Below the pieces are notes generated by a model that saw nothing but the letters and a program-made list of their open reading frames with translations, made no database searches and was not told the origin of the DNA. DNA of 64,000 nt from Leucocoprinus leucothites. Taxonomy: Eukaryota > Basidiomycota > Agaricomycetes > Agaricales > Agaricaceae. Below are positions 45,432-57,086 of the stretch, piece by piece. The DNA lies in the NCBI GenBank assembly GCA_013368445.1, contig JAACJO010000019.1, positions 558,001-622,000 on the forward strand. The letters run 5' to 3'. Position 1 is the stretch's first letter; each line of letters begins with the position of its first letter. The position numbers were made by a program, and so were the translations under genes.

Positions 45432-48400
45432 CTACCTCCTCCCATTCCCATTACCCGTACTCGAACTCGAACTCATACTCCCACCACTCTCAGTCTTTTC
45501 CAAGATTGGCGTCGAAGGCACAGTGGGTGTAGGCGTTTGAGGTGGAGACTTGATCGATGCGGACGGTGATGAAAAGTCCCAAATCCTCGATGGTCGTGAA
45601 CTAAGGCTTCCACCACCACCACCATTACTATCACTCGACGCAGTAGTGGGACGCTCATCAACAAACCTCACACTACGTGAAGGTGAAGCCTCTCGTGTAG
45701 GTGGTCTCGACGCCTGCAATCTGATATTCTCCAATCGCTGATTAATCGCAGCTGATTCCGTTGGTGTTCGAGGTGCTGGACGAGTAGCATGTGGGGTCAG
45801 AGAGCGAGAGTGAGAGTGTGTTCGACCGGGTGGAGATAGAGCACCATTAGTACGTCCTCGTTGAGTCTCTTCTTCATCTTCACTGTGACCGGTGTCACGA
45901 GTAAATGTCGTCGGGATACTTCCAGCGGTCAGCGTCCGCCGAAGTGACAATCTCTGACGACCTTTTCTCCCTCCGACAAAACCAAGTCCAGGTCTCTGGC
46001 GTTTCTTTCCCTCCACTTTTGAATTCGTCGGCGTCCCCGTTCGACTGGAGCCACCCGTACCAGTAACGGGTTGTCCATGTTCACTGGTCTCTGAAGCCCA
46101 GCCCTCTTCATCATCATCATTGGTGGTCGATTCGGGAGGCTGCTTGGAGGTAGAAGCGGAGCTAGGTCTCGGAGATGTGGAATCCCCACGAGTGGATGGT
46201 GTGAACTTGACTTTCAGCTCTTCCTCCGCATCTTTAGCTGCTCCTTCAGCCTTGTGTAGCGCTCCCTCAAGTGGATGGGGGTGTTTCGATCTTTCCCTTG
46301 AAACAAGATGTCGGAGGCTCATATGTGATGTCGAAGTCGGAACTTCTTCCCCATCGTTGATGACGACCACTTCAACCTGATAGATAACGTCAAATTAGCT
46401 TCATAATTAAAAAGAAGGGAGAGCAATAATAAAGAGGGCAGAAAGAAAAGAAACACGTACGTCCGACCCGGGCCCATGGGCCTTCGTTCAATGATCCGAT
46501 GATGGGGTTCGACCCACTCAATATAATCTTCGCTTCCATCGGGTACCATCTCCTCCCGGTAATCGTCCCTGTCCCTCCCAAGATGCTCACCCATCGGCCT
46601 CCTGTCAACTTTCGTCTCGGCACTGCCCTCGTCTGTATCCCGACGTTCCACATCTTTCGCAATTCGCTGCTGGGTTGAATCTATAGTGATATCCGTCCGG
46701 CTTGAATTACGAGTCTTTCGTTGATCCTCTGTACCAGCAATTCCCTTTTCCATCAAATCAGCATGGTCCCTATTAATCACAATCTCCTCCGGGCGCGTAA
46801 CTCGTCGGGTCTGATTAGTCCAATCGGGAGATGCTTCGGAGGTGTCTCGTCTGGACCAGGTACGCGACACGGAGTGAACGCGACGGCCGAGAGAGAAACC
46901 GGGGATAGAGAGGCCGTGAATAGTAATGGAGCATAAAACCATGAATGCGACAATGGGTTGTATCGTTTCTCGTAAAAGTTCGGTTTGATCATTATGGGGG
47001 ACTTCTTCGTTATCATGACCGGTGTGTAGGATCTCCGCAGCAAGGGTAGAAATGAAGATGGCGCCTAGCGTGCGAATAAGAACAAGGGGGGGTCAGCCTC
47101 CGCGTTGATAGGTAGAAGACAGATTGAGCGCTTACCGATACCAATGGGACCGAAGTGTCCAGTGAATAGCGACTCACGGAAAGTTTTGATATCTGGGATG
47201 AACTTGTATAATGCAATCATGACGGGGAGACGTTTTAGAAGGAGGATCAGGATGGCGATGACAATCAACCTCCAAACACTGAGTGTGAGCTCCGCATCCT
47301 GAAACTTGTCAAAAGGCATCCAGGCCCCAACAAAAACAAAGGCCCCAACGTTGAACAGCAAATCAATGACTGAGCTGAACACGGATTCTTCGGTTTGTCG
47401 GTTAAAGAATCCATCCCATGCGAAAGCGGTTCCGCACGAGAAGGCAGCGAGAAGGTCATCTGATCCGAGAAGGGAGCAGACGCCTATTGTGAGCATGGCA
47501 AGGGAAACATATTGGGCAACATAAGAATGACGGTCGATAAGGTCATGGCGCTGGCAGAATTTCATAAGGTGACGGAAGGCGAATCCCAAGAGGCCACCAA
47601 TGACGATGCCCAAGATAACCTGATCTGCACCTCATCAGCACTCTAATAACTTGTGGATCCTGGAGGTGGAAACTCACAAATCCATAGAAGTAAGAACCAA
47701 TCGCGTATGGCATGCCCGGTGTTCTGGTCAAGGATTAAATATAGAGCAATGAATAAAAACGGATAAGCGGCGCCGTCATTACATCCACTCTCCGCCGCTA
47801 GAAGGTGACGAATATGTGCGGGTACGTGCTTGTCTGCCCATTTACCACCGACAACAGCGGCGGCAAGAATGGGGTCGGTAGGCGTCAAGCACGCTGCGAC
47901 AGCGAGACTCGATAGGAAGGTGAGGCCTGGGATGAAGGCGTAGATCAAGCCAGCGGAAACAAACCACCCCTGTGGCACGACTAGTCAGAAAATGAAAAAC
48001 CGTGACAGAAGAAACAGCATACCCATGTCATAACCGGAAATAGCAAGAAGAACAAACTTTTCCAGTGTCGTTTCATGTAAGCTTTGGGCAATTCAACTCC
48101 AATGGCAAAAACACCAATGGCAAGAACGACTCGAGTGAATTCAAGTGTGATGGTATTAACAGTGTCCGATGCACCACTGCCCCAGGAACGTGGATCAAAA
48201 ACATTTGCACAATAAGGACCTGGTAAGCTGTCAAATGCTGCGTTGGAGTAGAATGGAAGGGGATGCACCTATAATTACACCGAAAAGAAATGCCCAGCAT
48301 GCCTCGCCAATATACAGCTGCCAGTAATTGAGTCTCGATACACAGCGCTAGCGCAAACGACTCACCCGCTCTCGTAGGAGAAGCGAGAACATGCCAAACT

Positions 48401-48573
48401 GTACAGACTCGTGGTGAGCAATGCTGAGAGCGAGTAGGATGTGATATCTTGCTCACCAAAACGATGAAACCACCGAGGCAGGCATAGATGATATGGGGTA
48501 CCGTTACCTCGAACTGCAGGGAATGAGAACGATTGAGATGGAGAGAATTTAAACTCACTGGGTGGAAATTCAT
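45432..48573 (-). CDS. NHA1: plasma-membrane Na+(K+)/H+ antiporter
   Basis: Fungal Nha1/Sod2-type CPA1 antiporter: exports Na+/K+ in exchange for protons and sets cation tolerance and pH. Starts MNFHP|FEVTVPHIIYACLGGFIVL (ATG 48573), multi-exon. Conserved blocks: IIGPYCANVFDPRSWG-type loop, EFTRVVLAIGVFAIGVELP, VAACLTPTDPILAAAVVGG, the cation-binding region AAESGCNDGAAYPFLFIA with adjacent Asn-Asp, YVSLAMLTIGVCSLLGSDDL, AFSCGTAFAWDGFFN, VFVGAWMPF, HFGPIGIGAIF and ITIHGLSIPGFSLGRR. About 12 TM helices are followed by a very long hydrophilic C-terminal tail (over 450 residues; Ser/Thr/Arg-rich), as in yeast Nha1, where the tail mediates osmotic responses. No frameshift seen. Clear orthology to the fungal family. 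Confidence 0.92.
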
Positions 48574-51500
48574 GACGTCGTTGGTCGACAAGGCTGACTG
48601 ACACCCTTCCTGCGGCTTGGGAACGAGAAAGACCTGCGGGGATCTGGGGCTATGTGGAGTGTAAGAGCCTTATAACGACGCAAGCGCCGCCAGAATAGTG
48701 GTGGTGAAGGAAATGAAAGCTTGGAGTCGTCGAGCCTGAGGCAGTTATGGTCTTGGCCGCCGAGAATGTTTATATATTTGTTCCTGCCGAGTATTAATAA
48801 TAGTACTTGGCACGTGCCAACTCGCAATTCCCCGAAAACACTCAGCCAAGTCCTCACACCCTCCACGGAAATCCTTGAGTAAGTTTTATCCACCCGGCAC
48901 AGTCCCCTTTTGCGTCAAGAACACCAGGCTTCCTGTCCATCGAGAACAGTGCTGTTTATACCCAGCAAAGAAAGTAAGGGCTCGTGTTTGCAGGGCCCCA
49001 TCAGAAACACGTACCTCCTAGATCCATCTTGCTTTTCTCGTAACTCATTTGAGCAACCAGCCACACTCAAAGCTACTATGACCAACGTACCCATATCGCT
49101 CACATCTTCTCCAATCTTGGGTACCCCAACTCTACTTGTCCACCCTTCTGAAGAACTCCGACAAGAGAAGGTTTGACACATTCCAGGCATCAAATCTCCC
49201 TAATATCGTCCATCTGACCTTCTTATCATGTACCCCCACCATCCCGATCAGGACGTATTCCCACACCCTTCGATTTGCTCCAATATTCTTGAACTCAAAG
49301 GTATTTTCCTCTTGAGTACCAAGCTGTGTTCACGCTACGAATCGGGTGCAGATGCCGGCTTGGCGCCAGCGAGGCAGCCTTGCCTCGTGTTTAATAGAGG
49401 AAACATGTGTTTGGTCTACCGACGCCCCCAGTTTTCGGTTCTCTGTGTCAATCGACTACTGCTTGCCACCATCCCCCGCTGATAGTCACGTAACTTGTGT
49501 CCGTCCAACTGGACATTTTATTCAATTTTCTGGCCACCCGACCTCTATGGGCCCTCAAAACACCACTCATATTATGTTCTGACAGCTGTTTGGATCATAT
49601 GAGGCACAGCCAAGACCGATCTTACCCATAACTTGCCTCACTCAGGACCATTCACTTCCTCACCCTCAACTCGACGCCAAGGCATTGTGAAAACTTCCAT
49701 CTGAGGTAGCAATAATTCAGTTTGCTCCCGCCACTCCCGCAAAAAGCATCGATTTCGATCATTTAGTTGGCCTTTCACAGGCAGGGTCGTCACCTTTAGT
49801 GTTTGAGACCCTTAGAATCACCTGAAGAGTCTCGTTTCCAGGCACCTCTCCTCTGTCTCGGTATGGCTTGCCTTAGAACGATTTCGCTTTCATTTCAGAC
49901 GCCGTCCTTTGAGGTCTAGTGCAGGCACACCGTCTGCAGGCTCTGACTTTCTGGATATACCGGTGAACAGCACTATTGATATTGTGGGCGTCTATCTGTG
50001 CACAATGAGCACGTCATAAGATTATTGATCTGCAGAATGTCATCATAGGATGCCCAACCCTCGGTTAAGAAGTCGCCGCTCAGATGTTTGAAGAAGTTCT
50101 GATAGACCTTGGATTAACTCAGTCAGGCCGGTCAGAAACCCTGTCAACAATTGTTCTGGTCCAGAGTATGGCGCACCCATCAAATCACTGAAATATACCT
50201 TCCCCGACATCAGACAGAGGTTATTTTCCACGTTATTCTTCACGTTTGAAGTCATCGCCCACATTCTCTTCAGGTTCGTTTCCCTGAGATGTATTTCGTC
50301 TACGAGCGGATCTAATATATAATCGCCTCGGTGTTTGTCGAAGAATATACCGATTCCCTACTCATGACGACGATCGACATCCCTGACATAGAACCACCGC
50401 TATTAGCGAGCATTTATTACGTCGGCTAATTCAAGTCGTACAGCTTGACTGATTGAATGTCGATACGCCTTTCAAATCCCTCATCCAACTCGTCATGCCA
50501 TGATCACTCGGTTTGAGAGCTGAAGTCAACAGCTTTTAGATACTCTAGGGACAGGATGCTTGTCATGCCTATTTTACTCGCACATCCGGCCACATCGATA
50601 CTTTTCAAATACACTATAACGCTCAGATGTTTACTCTGGATTAAATACTCGGTGCAGCGATGCATCCATGATTCAACTACATCCATCACATCAGACTTAT
50701 CGGCTACAAGGCTGATTCTGACCGTTGCTTTCAATCATTCTTGGGCTCCTTTTGCACTTACAATCCCCAACAAGACCGCAATTTCTAGTTCCTGCTTCTA
50801 TAATGTGGCGCTGTATCCCTTGTGCCCTCGTGTGGTAACTCCCGCAACTCGTGAGTTCTATTTCGGTTTCAGTAGGACAGATATTCGCATCGATGCTTAT
50901 TGTTGTGCTCTTCAATGAAGCTTTGAGCTCTATTCAGGGGGGTTGAGGGTTACCTTTCGCCGTAATCAACATCCCATTTTTCATTAACTCCCTATACGCC
51001 GCGCAACCGCCTCAAACTACTAGTGGGCGCGCCTCGCCAATACACATTAATAATACTTTAGTCTATCAAGGTGCGATTTTTTTCATTTCTTTTGGTGATG
51101 GCAAAAATCTATCTTATTTTTCTCTGAGTAAAAAGTTGCACACGAAACGACGATCCGAAGGCGTGGTGTGCCACAAATCCGAAGAAAATATGAACCTGAA
51201 ATAAACAAATTCACAATAACATTCGCATCGCTCCAAGTACATCTGTCAAGCACAATCCTTCTTGTGGGAGAACAATGCACCACATCGACGTTCATGAAGA
51301 GCGATAATCAGACTCTAGAGCTGCTAATGCACCCATCATTATGTTGTGAGGCCTTTCGGTTGGACGTCTGCGAAAGGATCGGTAATAAAATCCCCTCTTT
51401 GTCTCGATCGCTCAAGTGCAAAGCCACAAAACTCATGTCCGGGTTACGACGACCGAATTCCGTGTGATATGTCATGCGTTAAACATAGAGCGATCGATTC

Positions 51501-53829
51501 CCCCGATATAACATGGTACTTCCCCACAAGAGATGGCTGAACACCACCGTCGCACTGTGCGGGTCTCATTGCATCCACGCCTCTCGGGATCTTTGTGTCC
51601 TATCCCTGGAGATAGTCGGACTAAACCGCGTCAATCCTTCAGCCACCATCATCCGGCGCCGCATTACCTTATGAGCTCTTCACATCTCTGACTGCAGCGC
51701 AGAAATAGTTTCAGCTTATTTATAGTACGTAACGTTCATACAGGCCTCGGGTGCTCGGAAATTTGGGAGGTCGGCGTTTTTAGAACTTTCTTTGTGAACA
51801 AGCTTACTTCTCATTATTAGTCACCGTTCAGCTTGAAGTTCGATCGAGAGATCGGTAACACAGCAGAGGGAATTTCCATGTAGGAGCTGTTACAACCAAC
51901 CATCATCGGTTCGTCCCATGACTGTGGCCGTTGTATGTAGAAAATAGTAACACGGCGGCATCTAGTTGTGAAAGCTATTAATGAGTTTTTCAGGTCAGTC
52001 GTGTGTAAGTGAGAGAAGAAAGTGGCGGCCACGATGCGCAAGTGCCCTGGTCTAACATTTAAAGGATCCACTCGGCTCAATAATTGGTGGCGTATTCATG
52101 TGAAGATGTTGATGTGTTGGACCTTTGCCATTGATCCTGAAGCGGAGAAATGTCGGCCGCGGAAGACCCTGATAAAAGTCAGTCTAAAGAAAGTTTGGGA
52201 AGAGGACATCCTGAAAAAGCTAGGGCAATCAAGCGTATTCAACCCAATTAGCCATAATCCTTGGTCAGGGAAAGATAACCGAGTATGCATGTAGCGCATG
52301 CAGTAGCCCATTTTCAAATTTTGAGAATAAAAGCTCACTCCTAGTGGCCTGGAACAACCTGGGGAATTTTTGCTTCATAGAAGTTAGGCCCCACAACCCG
52401 TCACGGTAGTAAAAGTGGAGCTGATTTTCCATCCTTTTTCTCTGATCTGCCACAGCCAAATCGAGAGATGATGCATACGAGCGCTGATTGAGAAGACAAG
52501 ACACCAGATGTCGGCAAGGACCGCTTCTCAGTGTCTTCCGGATTGTTAATGAATGGTATCCTAGGAACATACCCATAGGCGCCCAGTAACAAATAAGAGA
52601 CTATGACGAGGTGGCGTCTCATATCGATGGAGAAGCCGGCGACTCCCATGTGAGGATAAGAGCCTTCTTGATATTACCAGCTAATTATACTGGGGTCCTT
52701 AGTGCCATATCTTGCTGCTGTCGCTGTGCGTGACTTATTGGACTATCACACACTTGATAATCCACATTGTTGCTTCATGACATGCACAGATTGCCATTGT
52801 TCTAAATTCTTGTGGCGACAGCGCACACATCATAGTGGTTTCTACTGACATATGAACGGGCCGAAGACTGCTCCACAACTTTTCTTGAGGTGATTACTAC
52901 GATTCAACCGTGAGTTTGCGATGGCCGAATCCTTTGGAAGAACTCTTTCCAAACTAAGAAACAGACAGCACCATCGCGCGTTGCACTGAGTCAGCTGCTC
53001 CAGACAGCCCCCGAAACTCACGCTACGAGCGTTGGAGGGGCACCTCTTGACTACTAAATCATGCTGAACGTCCGATCCCACTTCCATGCCCGGTTGCCGG
53101 CGGCCGGAGTTAGAAATTTCGAAGCCTAAGTTTCTGGGAAACCTCTTCTATGTGGCACTTATCGGAACAGCTCAAGGCCCAGCTTTAGTGTGAGACGCCA
53201 CTGGAACGCCACCAATGCTCCAGATAGTGAACGACCAGGGACACCTTTCGGCAACTGAACGCCGCTTAGTCACTCTATTGAGCCAAGTACTGGGAGTTTC
53301 GATGGGTGTTGAAAAACCTGGGTTTTGCATGTCTTATAGTACGTAACAAGGTGGCAAGGAGTTTCAAGATTGTAGTACTAATAACAGTGAAAGGATCAAG
53401 TAAAACTTACAGAAGCAGTAAATGGAAAGGTGATTTGTGCTGTCTTGCTTGCCGGGGTCTTGAACTCGCTCATATCGTGGTATCTCATCATCTACTTGGG
53501 TCAGCTATATATTGTGCCTTTGCTGAACGGATGCTACAAGAAAATACCTAGTAAACAGAAATCTCCAAAGGGGCCTTGCGCATTTTCGAAACGTGAGATC
53601 GGGATGGGACTGGGCGGGACTTGATTTCTTCCTCCGGCTCCGCTCTGTTATGACTAAGTAAACATAAAAAATTAATAAAATTTAAATATAATAAAAATAA
53701 CTATGAAAATCTCTCCTGAAGCAAGATCATCGACATTAAAGAATTTGAGTGAACTCATGAGTAATTTCGAATATTAATTTTTCAACCTTTTGTTGTACGT
53801 TTGCACATTGAGTGAAGTTTCGTCGACTC

Positions 53830-53830
<1 letters not shown>
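48574..53830. other. 5.3-kb gene-poor stretch
   Basis: No gene could be supported. Frames on - between 50040 and 50915 (VADKSDVMDVVESWMHRC and nearby) vaguely recall F-box proteins but are interrupted and lack an F-box. Frames at 52265-52649 (-) are unrecognised. AT-rich sequence precedes the poly(T) run. Confidence 0.45.

Positions 53831-53919
<89 letters not shown>
53831..53919. repeat. 89-nt poly(T) run
   Basis: Uninterrupted run of 89 T (53831-53919). On the - strand it is poly(A), directly after ...CATGAATAAA, where the TAA also closes an open frame (54193-53918). It may be a poly(A) tail of an insertion or a collapsed/extended homopolymer in assembly. Confidence 0.9.
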
Positions 53920-53921
<2 letters not shown>

Positions 53922-54271
53922 TCATGATCAACCTTTGAGGACCATTGAGGCCGCGTTCCCAAGTTAAGCGGTACAAGTCCAACATCCTCCGTCATGACAG
54001 CAGCATCAATTGACCGGCCAAAGTCAACCCAGGCATCCGGAAAGAGTCGTCCAGGGTGGTACACGGAAGTAAAAATCAAGCAGGGTGAGATGGAGAGCAG
54101 CGAACCTGTCAAGAAATCCGTGGCAAAATCTGGGATCGAAGGCGTTTTTGAGAGGCCAATGGCCAGGGTTCCGGAACAGCACCTGTCGATCACCAGAGGG
54201 CGTCAAGGCATTTGTGAAGATTGTGCGACTGTCCTGAGGTATCGCAGTGACCCTGAATCTGGCGTAATCAT

Positions 54272-54894
54272 TTAATTGCAGCGTGTCTCGCCTTCATGTT
54301 TAATGCGACGAACAGTTGGATCAAACCCCGTCTCGTCCTGTCTTGCGAAAAGAAAAGACATAAAGACCTGGAGAAATGTCCTTCGATCCTGTGCGAGAGG
54401 CGAAATTGTCATGACGTATTTCATGATATGACCAGTAATGCTACCTTTGTGAAGTCAATATCTTCCGATTTCACCGAATGAGAGCACGAGAAATACCATA
54501 CGACCAGTCTCCATTTCCGTGGGCCGTGCCTGAAAGGATCAAGTTGATAAAGGTGTATTCGCTTTGAAGCTGCTGTCGCCGATTTCTCCGTTAATGGGAG
54601 TATCCCCACAGTCCATATAGTGAAATCTAAGATCACGGGATCGTCCTCGTTCTCGCGGATACACGGGGACCTAGATAGGGTCTTGAAATTTGGTTTAAGT
54701 TTCATACATAGCGCTTTCTCGTCCTCGTCCGTCTTCAAAGACGGTCTGTTGCTAAAGCTCCGCCACGATCCACCAGCAGCCATCCAGTACTGCAAAGCTC
54801 CAACTACATCATCAGCAGATTCCTTGGTCAAATGGTATAATGCATAGCGGCCTAGAAAGCGCTTTATGGGGCACTGCGGAAGCTCGTGAGTCAT
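54272..54894 (-). pseudogene. FunK1-type protein kinase, N-terminal fragment
   Basis: Part of the N-lobe-side region typical of fungal FunK1 kinases. Exon 54894-54445, a 56-bp intron (GTAGC...CACAG) and a second exon from 54388 to a stop at 54272-54274. Recognisable stretches: LVVWYFSCSHSVKSEDIDFTK, joined to DRRTFLQVFMSFLF and DETGFDPTVRRI, which resemble the 'SRSHSVKS...DF' and 'LGYDPTV' blocks of the family. The catalytic kinase motifs (HRD, DFG) that should follow are absent before the poly(T) run at 53831-53919. The intron rules out a retrocopy. Truncated gene remnant; family assignment from memory of motif wording, moderate confidence. Confidence 0.45.
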
Positions 54895-55800
54895 CTACTC
54901 AGCAATGTTGGGTCAGACGTTGTGCTGTCCAACCAACACGCGCGACGCGTCCCTAAATAAAACGTTACCTCAGCGGTGAGCAGTCACATGACACTTAATT
55001 CTGATTATTTCATCTAATTCTGCATTTATAATGTACCACAAGTCTAGTATTGGGAAGTCGAGGCGATCAAACAGGCTGGAAAAACGTGGAAAATAATAAA
55101 CAGACCGATTGCGAAGACCCTCTACCTTGAGTAGAATCTCTCTGTAAAGCTTCTCTTAAAGCTCACTGAATAAAGCCTGGCGTCGCCCTGCCTACAAAAA
55201 TGTGAGCCAAGTCAATAAGTCAGTATGTTTCTGGCCTTCACACCAGCATGCCAAGAGCTCAATGTCAACGTCCAGTGTCAGAATGTAGCAGCATCCTTGT
55301 ATCAAGTGATGGCAGCACATGAGTACATGACAACGGCCGACTAGGGTCTCTCACAGTTAGATTAAACCACGCTACCATGAGGGGACAAGCGGCGGTACAC
55401 AGTCGAAATGGTATGTTTTCCGAGGTCGATCGAGAAAACAATTCCGGTGAACGAATGAACGAACGCGCTCTCAACGGAGATGGTATTAGCCAAGGAATGG
55501 CGAATGATCAATGAACGAACAGGTTGGGTGTGAGCTAGTGAAAAAGTTGTACGAGAACTACGTGGAGGTCGAGGGAAGATCTCATTGATAATGGATCATA
55601 TGTGCGGTTTGAGGTCGATAGGGGTTGGGTTAACTAGATTCGCGCGTCACAACAAGGGGGCTTTCGGGCATCGAGGACAGATTCCTGGACGAGAGTCAAG
55701 GGCAAAAACTAGAAACGGTGAAGGATTATCGTACCGAAAACACCACCTATACGACTAGAAGCTCCTACCACGCAAAGGGACTCTAAATACGTATAGCTCG
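54895..55800. other. intergenic, no gene seen
   Basis: Between the FunK1 fragment and the 3' end of the TFIIIC subunit gene. No recognisable coding sequence. Confidence 0.45.
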
Positions 55801-56878
55801 TCAGCTCTCAGTCGTGTTCGTCCCATCCCCATCCTCCTTTGCTTTTCCCTTCACCGTCGTCACTGTCGAACCACCCTCAGACCCCGTAGCAGGCACCACG
55901 CCTGCCTTCTTGGACCCTCTCGGCGCTCTTGTGAGCGGTGGCGAAATCCCCGTCAACCTATCAATCCGCAGCATAGGATCACCGGGCGTCTCCTCAACAT
56001 CGACGTCTGGAGGCGAGGCTGAAACATCTGATAATGCTTTTGCCTTACCTTTGCCAACGGCGACAGAGGATATAAATGACGAGATGGGCGCCGAGGGTCT
56101 ATTGTCGTCGGAGGGGATGGTGAACGCGAGGGAACAGGAATAGAAGGGAGACGCGAAGAGCCAGCAAGAGGTTGGTTTGGAGGTTGTCGTAGTAGAGGGT
56201 CAATGTTCAAGTCAACGTATTCCAGCGCGTCGTCATCGACGTCCATACTATCTCCACCATCGAAGTCTTCTTCCACGGGAACAGCGCCATCGTCCACCTC
56301 AGGCGATTGTTCTGGATCCAAAGATGCTGATTCTTCTCTTGGCCGGAGTTGAACTTCTTTGAATGCGATGCGCTTGGACGTCGTTGATACATGTGTGACA
56401 CCGCGTTTTTTCTGGCCTGTTGATGTATCTAGGGAAAGGATTATCGTCAGTCAAGTTTATGAAGTTCAAGTGATAGTACCTTTATCATCCGTGAACACGA
56501 GTTCTGAGCCAAGCAAGTTCTCGTGACGTCCTCTAAGTACCGTGCCCGAGAGCTGAAGAAACGGCGTAGGCGTATCAAGACCCTAGATCCTTTCTTCATC
56601 AGTCTAGACAATTCCTTCATGTACCGAAGCAGCAGACGTACAATCAGTCGGTACGTGTTCGAGCTGGGTACCAGCGTCGGCTCAATGTTGCCTAGATCCA
56701 ACACGACATATTCTACCTCTTCTTCGTATTCTTCATCCTCCGCTATCTCGCGTGTAGGAGTAGTGCTATTCGCGTCATGATCGAGTTGTGTGGTTTTCGA
56801 TTTCGGAGAAGAGAGGTGCGGAGAAAATGAAGCTACTTGTGTGTAGCCCGGGCAGAGCGAAGAGCGTGGTGGGTCCAT
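55801..56878 (-). CDS. transcription factor TFIIIC subunit (TFIIIC_sub6/Tfc7-like; one apparent frameshift)
   Basis: Subunit of the RNA polymerase III assembly factor TFIIIC, nuclear. Exons 56878-56642, 56582-56480 and 56428-55801. The TFIIIC_sub6 core is well conserved across the first two introns: EEVEYVVLDLGNIEPTLVP, TYRLIGLDTPTPFLQLSGTV, then GRHENLLGSELVFTD. Acidic stretches (EDEEYEEE, DDGAVPVEEDFDGGDSMDVD) and a Ser/Pro-rich C-terminus follow. After PSPP (C4 at 56113-56116) the frame shifts; with five C the reading continues SDDNRPSAPISSFISSVAVG to a stop at 55801, giving an ordinary acidic/low-complexity tail. As read, the protein ends early at about 55953. The human counterpart is GTF3C6 and the yeast one the tau55/Tfc7 subunit. 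Confidence 0.8.
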
Positions 56879-57086
56879 GATGGTGCTGAAGTGGAGGGTT
56901 GGACGAGAGGTGCGCTGGATTTGATCCGCACTACGTTGATTGTCCGTGTTTGTTATGCTCGGCTCGGTGACAAGTTCGAAAGTTTAACAGGGAGATAAAA
57001 TGTACATCGGAGCACTTCAAGAATCAGGACGCAGAGGTGATTGGGTAACTATTCGGTCAGCTAAAATTTGAATGAAGATGACATTA

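Noticed and set aside
50043..50915. F-box-like gene on the minus strand
   Set aside because: Faint similarity only; frames are interrupted and no F-box motif is present.
52265..52649. Overlapping minus-strand frames
   Set aside because: Plausible length but no recognisable domain, signal peptide or consistent splice structure.
53918..54894. Processed retrocopy ending in poly(A)
   Set aside because: The FunK1-like fragment keeps a normal 56-bp intron.
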